Positions 6,471 through 6,513 of a DNA stretch of 6,513 nucleotides are shown in pieces. The DNA is from Hyphomicrobiales bacterium. Its GTDB lineage: Bacteria; Pseudomonadota; Alphaproteobacteria; Rhizobiales; JAJFHB01. Below the pieces are notes generated by a model. That model saw nothing but the letters and a program-made list of their open reading frames with translations. It ran no database searches and was not told the origin of the DNA. Made by a program: the position numbers and the translations under genes. Location: the NCBI GenBank assembly GCA_021775795.1, contig JAJFHB010000375.1, forward strand, positions 1 through 6,513, read 5' to 3'. Positions within the stretch are counted from its first letter, which is position 1; the number at the start of each line of letters is the position of its first letter.

Positions 6471-6513
6471 TCAGATGTCGGAGCCAAAACGGAAATAGTC
6501 AGCGGCGGACTGG
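6471..6513 (-). CDS. Possible C-terminal end of a gene entering from the right edge
   Basis: On the - strand one frame is open from the right edge to a TGA at 6471-6473 and encodes QSADYFRFGSDI. If real it would converge on cheZ with a 55-base gap, which contains copy 2 of the short repeat. Thirteen or so codons are far too few to identify a family or to exclude chance, and another - strand frame is open even longer here. This is a pointer only. Confidence 0.15.
   Translation of the reverse strand, partial: QSAADYFRFGSDI

Noticed and set aside
6422..6493. Inverted words TCCGTTT and AAACGGA after cheZ as a terminator
   Set aside because: The arms are short and about 57 bases apart, with no T run, so a functional hairpin is unlikely.

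Overview
The window looks like chromosomal DNA of an alphaproteobacterium, moderately GC-rich by eye. A glycolate oxidase glcDEF operon, a periplasmic cytochrome c of the dehydrogenase-partner type and a divergent alphaproteobacterial CheZ all fit Hyphomicrobiales or relatives such as Stappiaceae. That placement is inferred from gene style, not proven.

Layout. Positions 1-3637 hold three genes on the + strand: glcD (5' end outside the window), glcE and glcF. They are 7 and 15 bases apart and almost certainly form one transcription unit. They encode the membrane-associated glycolate dehydrogenase: GlcD and GlcE are flavin-domain subunits of the FAD-linked oxidase family, and GlcF carries two 4Fe-4S clusters and two CCG domains that pass electrons toward the quinone pool. 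On the - strand, 3597-4502 encodes a ten-helix EamA/DMT-family permease whose 3' end overlaps that of glcF by 41 bases. A 142-base divergent region (4503-4644) follows, with a perfectly adjacent 24-bp tandem duplication and a possible promoter. Next, on the + strand, come a secreted diheme cytochrome c (4645-5493) and, after a 178-base gap, a CheZ-type CheY-P phosphatase (5672-6415). The last ~100 bases hold no convincing complete gene; a short - strand reading frame entering from the right edge may be the tail of another gene.

How the genes relate. Only glcDEF forms a clear functional unit (glycolate to glyoxylate with electron transfer to the membrane). The permease, cytochrome and CheZ are single genes that need not belong to one pathway. 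The cytochrome has no dehydrogenase beside it and the CheZ has no other chemotaxis gene beside it within the window.

I see no rRNA, tRNA, CRISPR array, insertion sequence or phage gene, and no convincing undescribed multi-gene system. The points most worth a second look are the FliM-like acidic tail on the orphan CheZ, a short sequence repeated just after two stop codons, and the 24-bp tandem duplication in the divergent promoter region.
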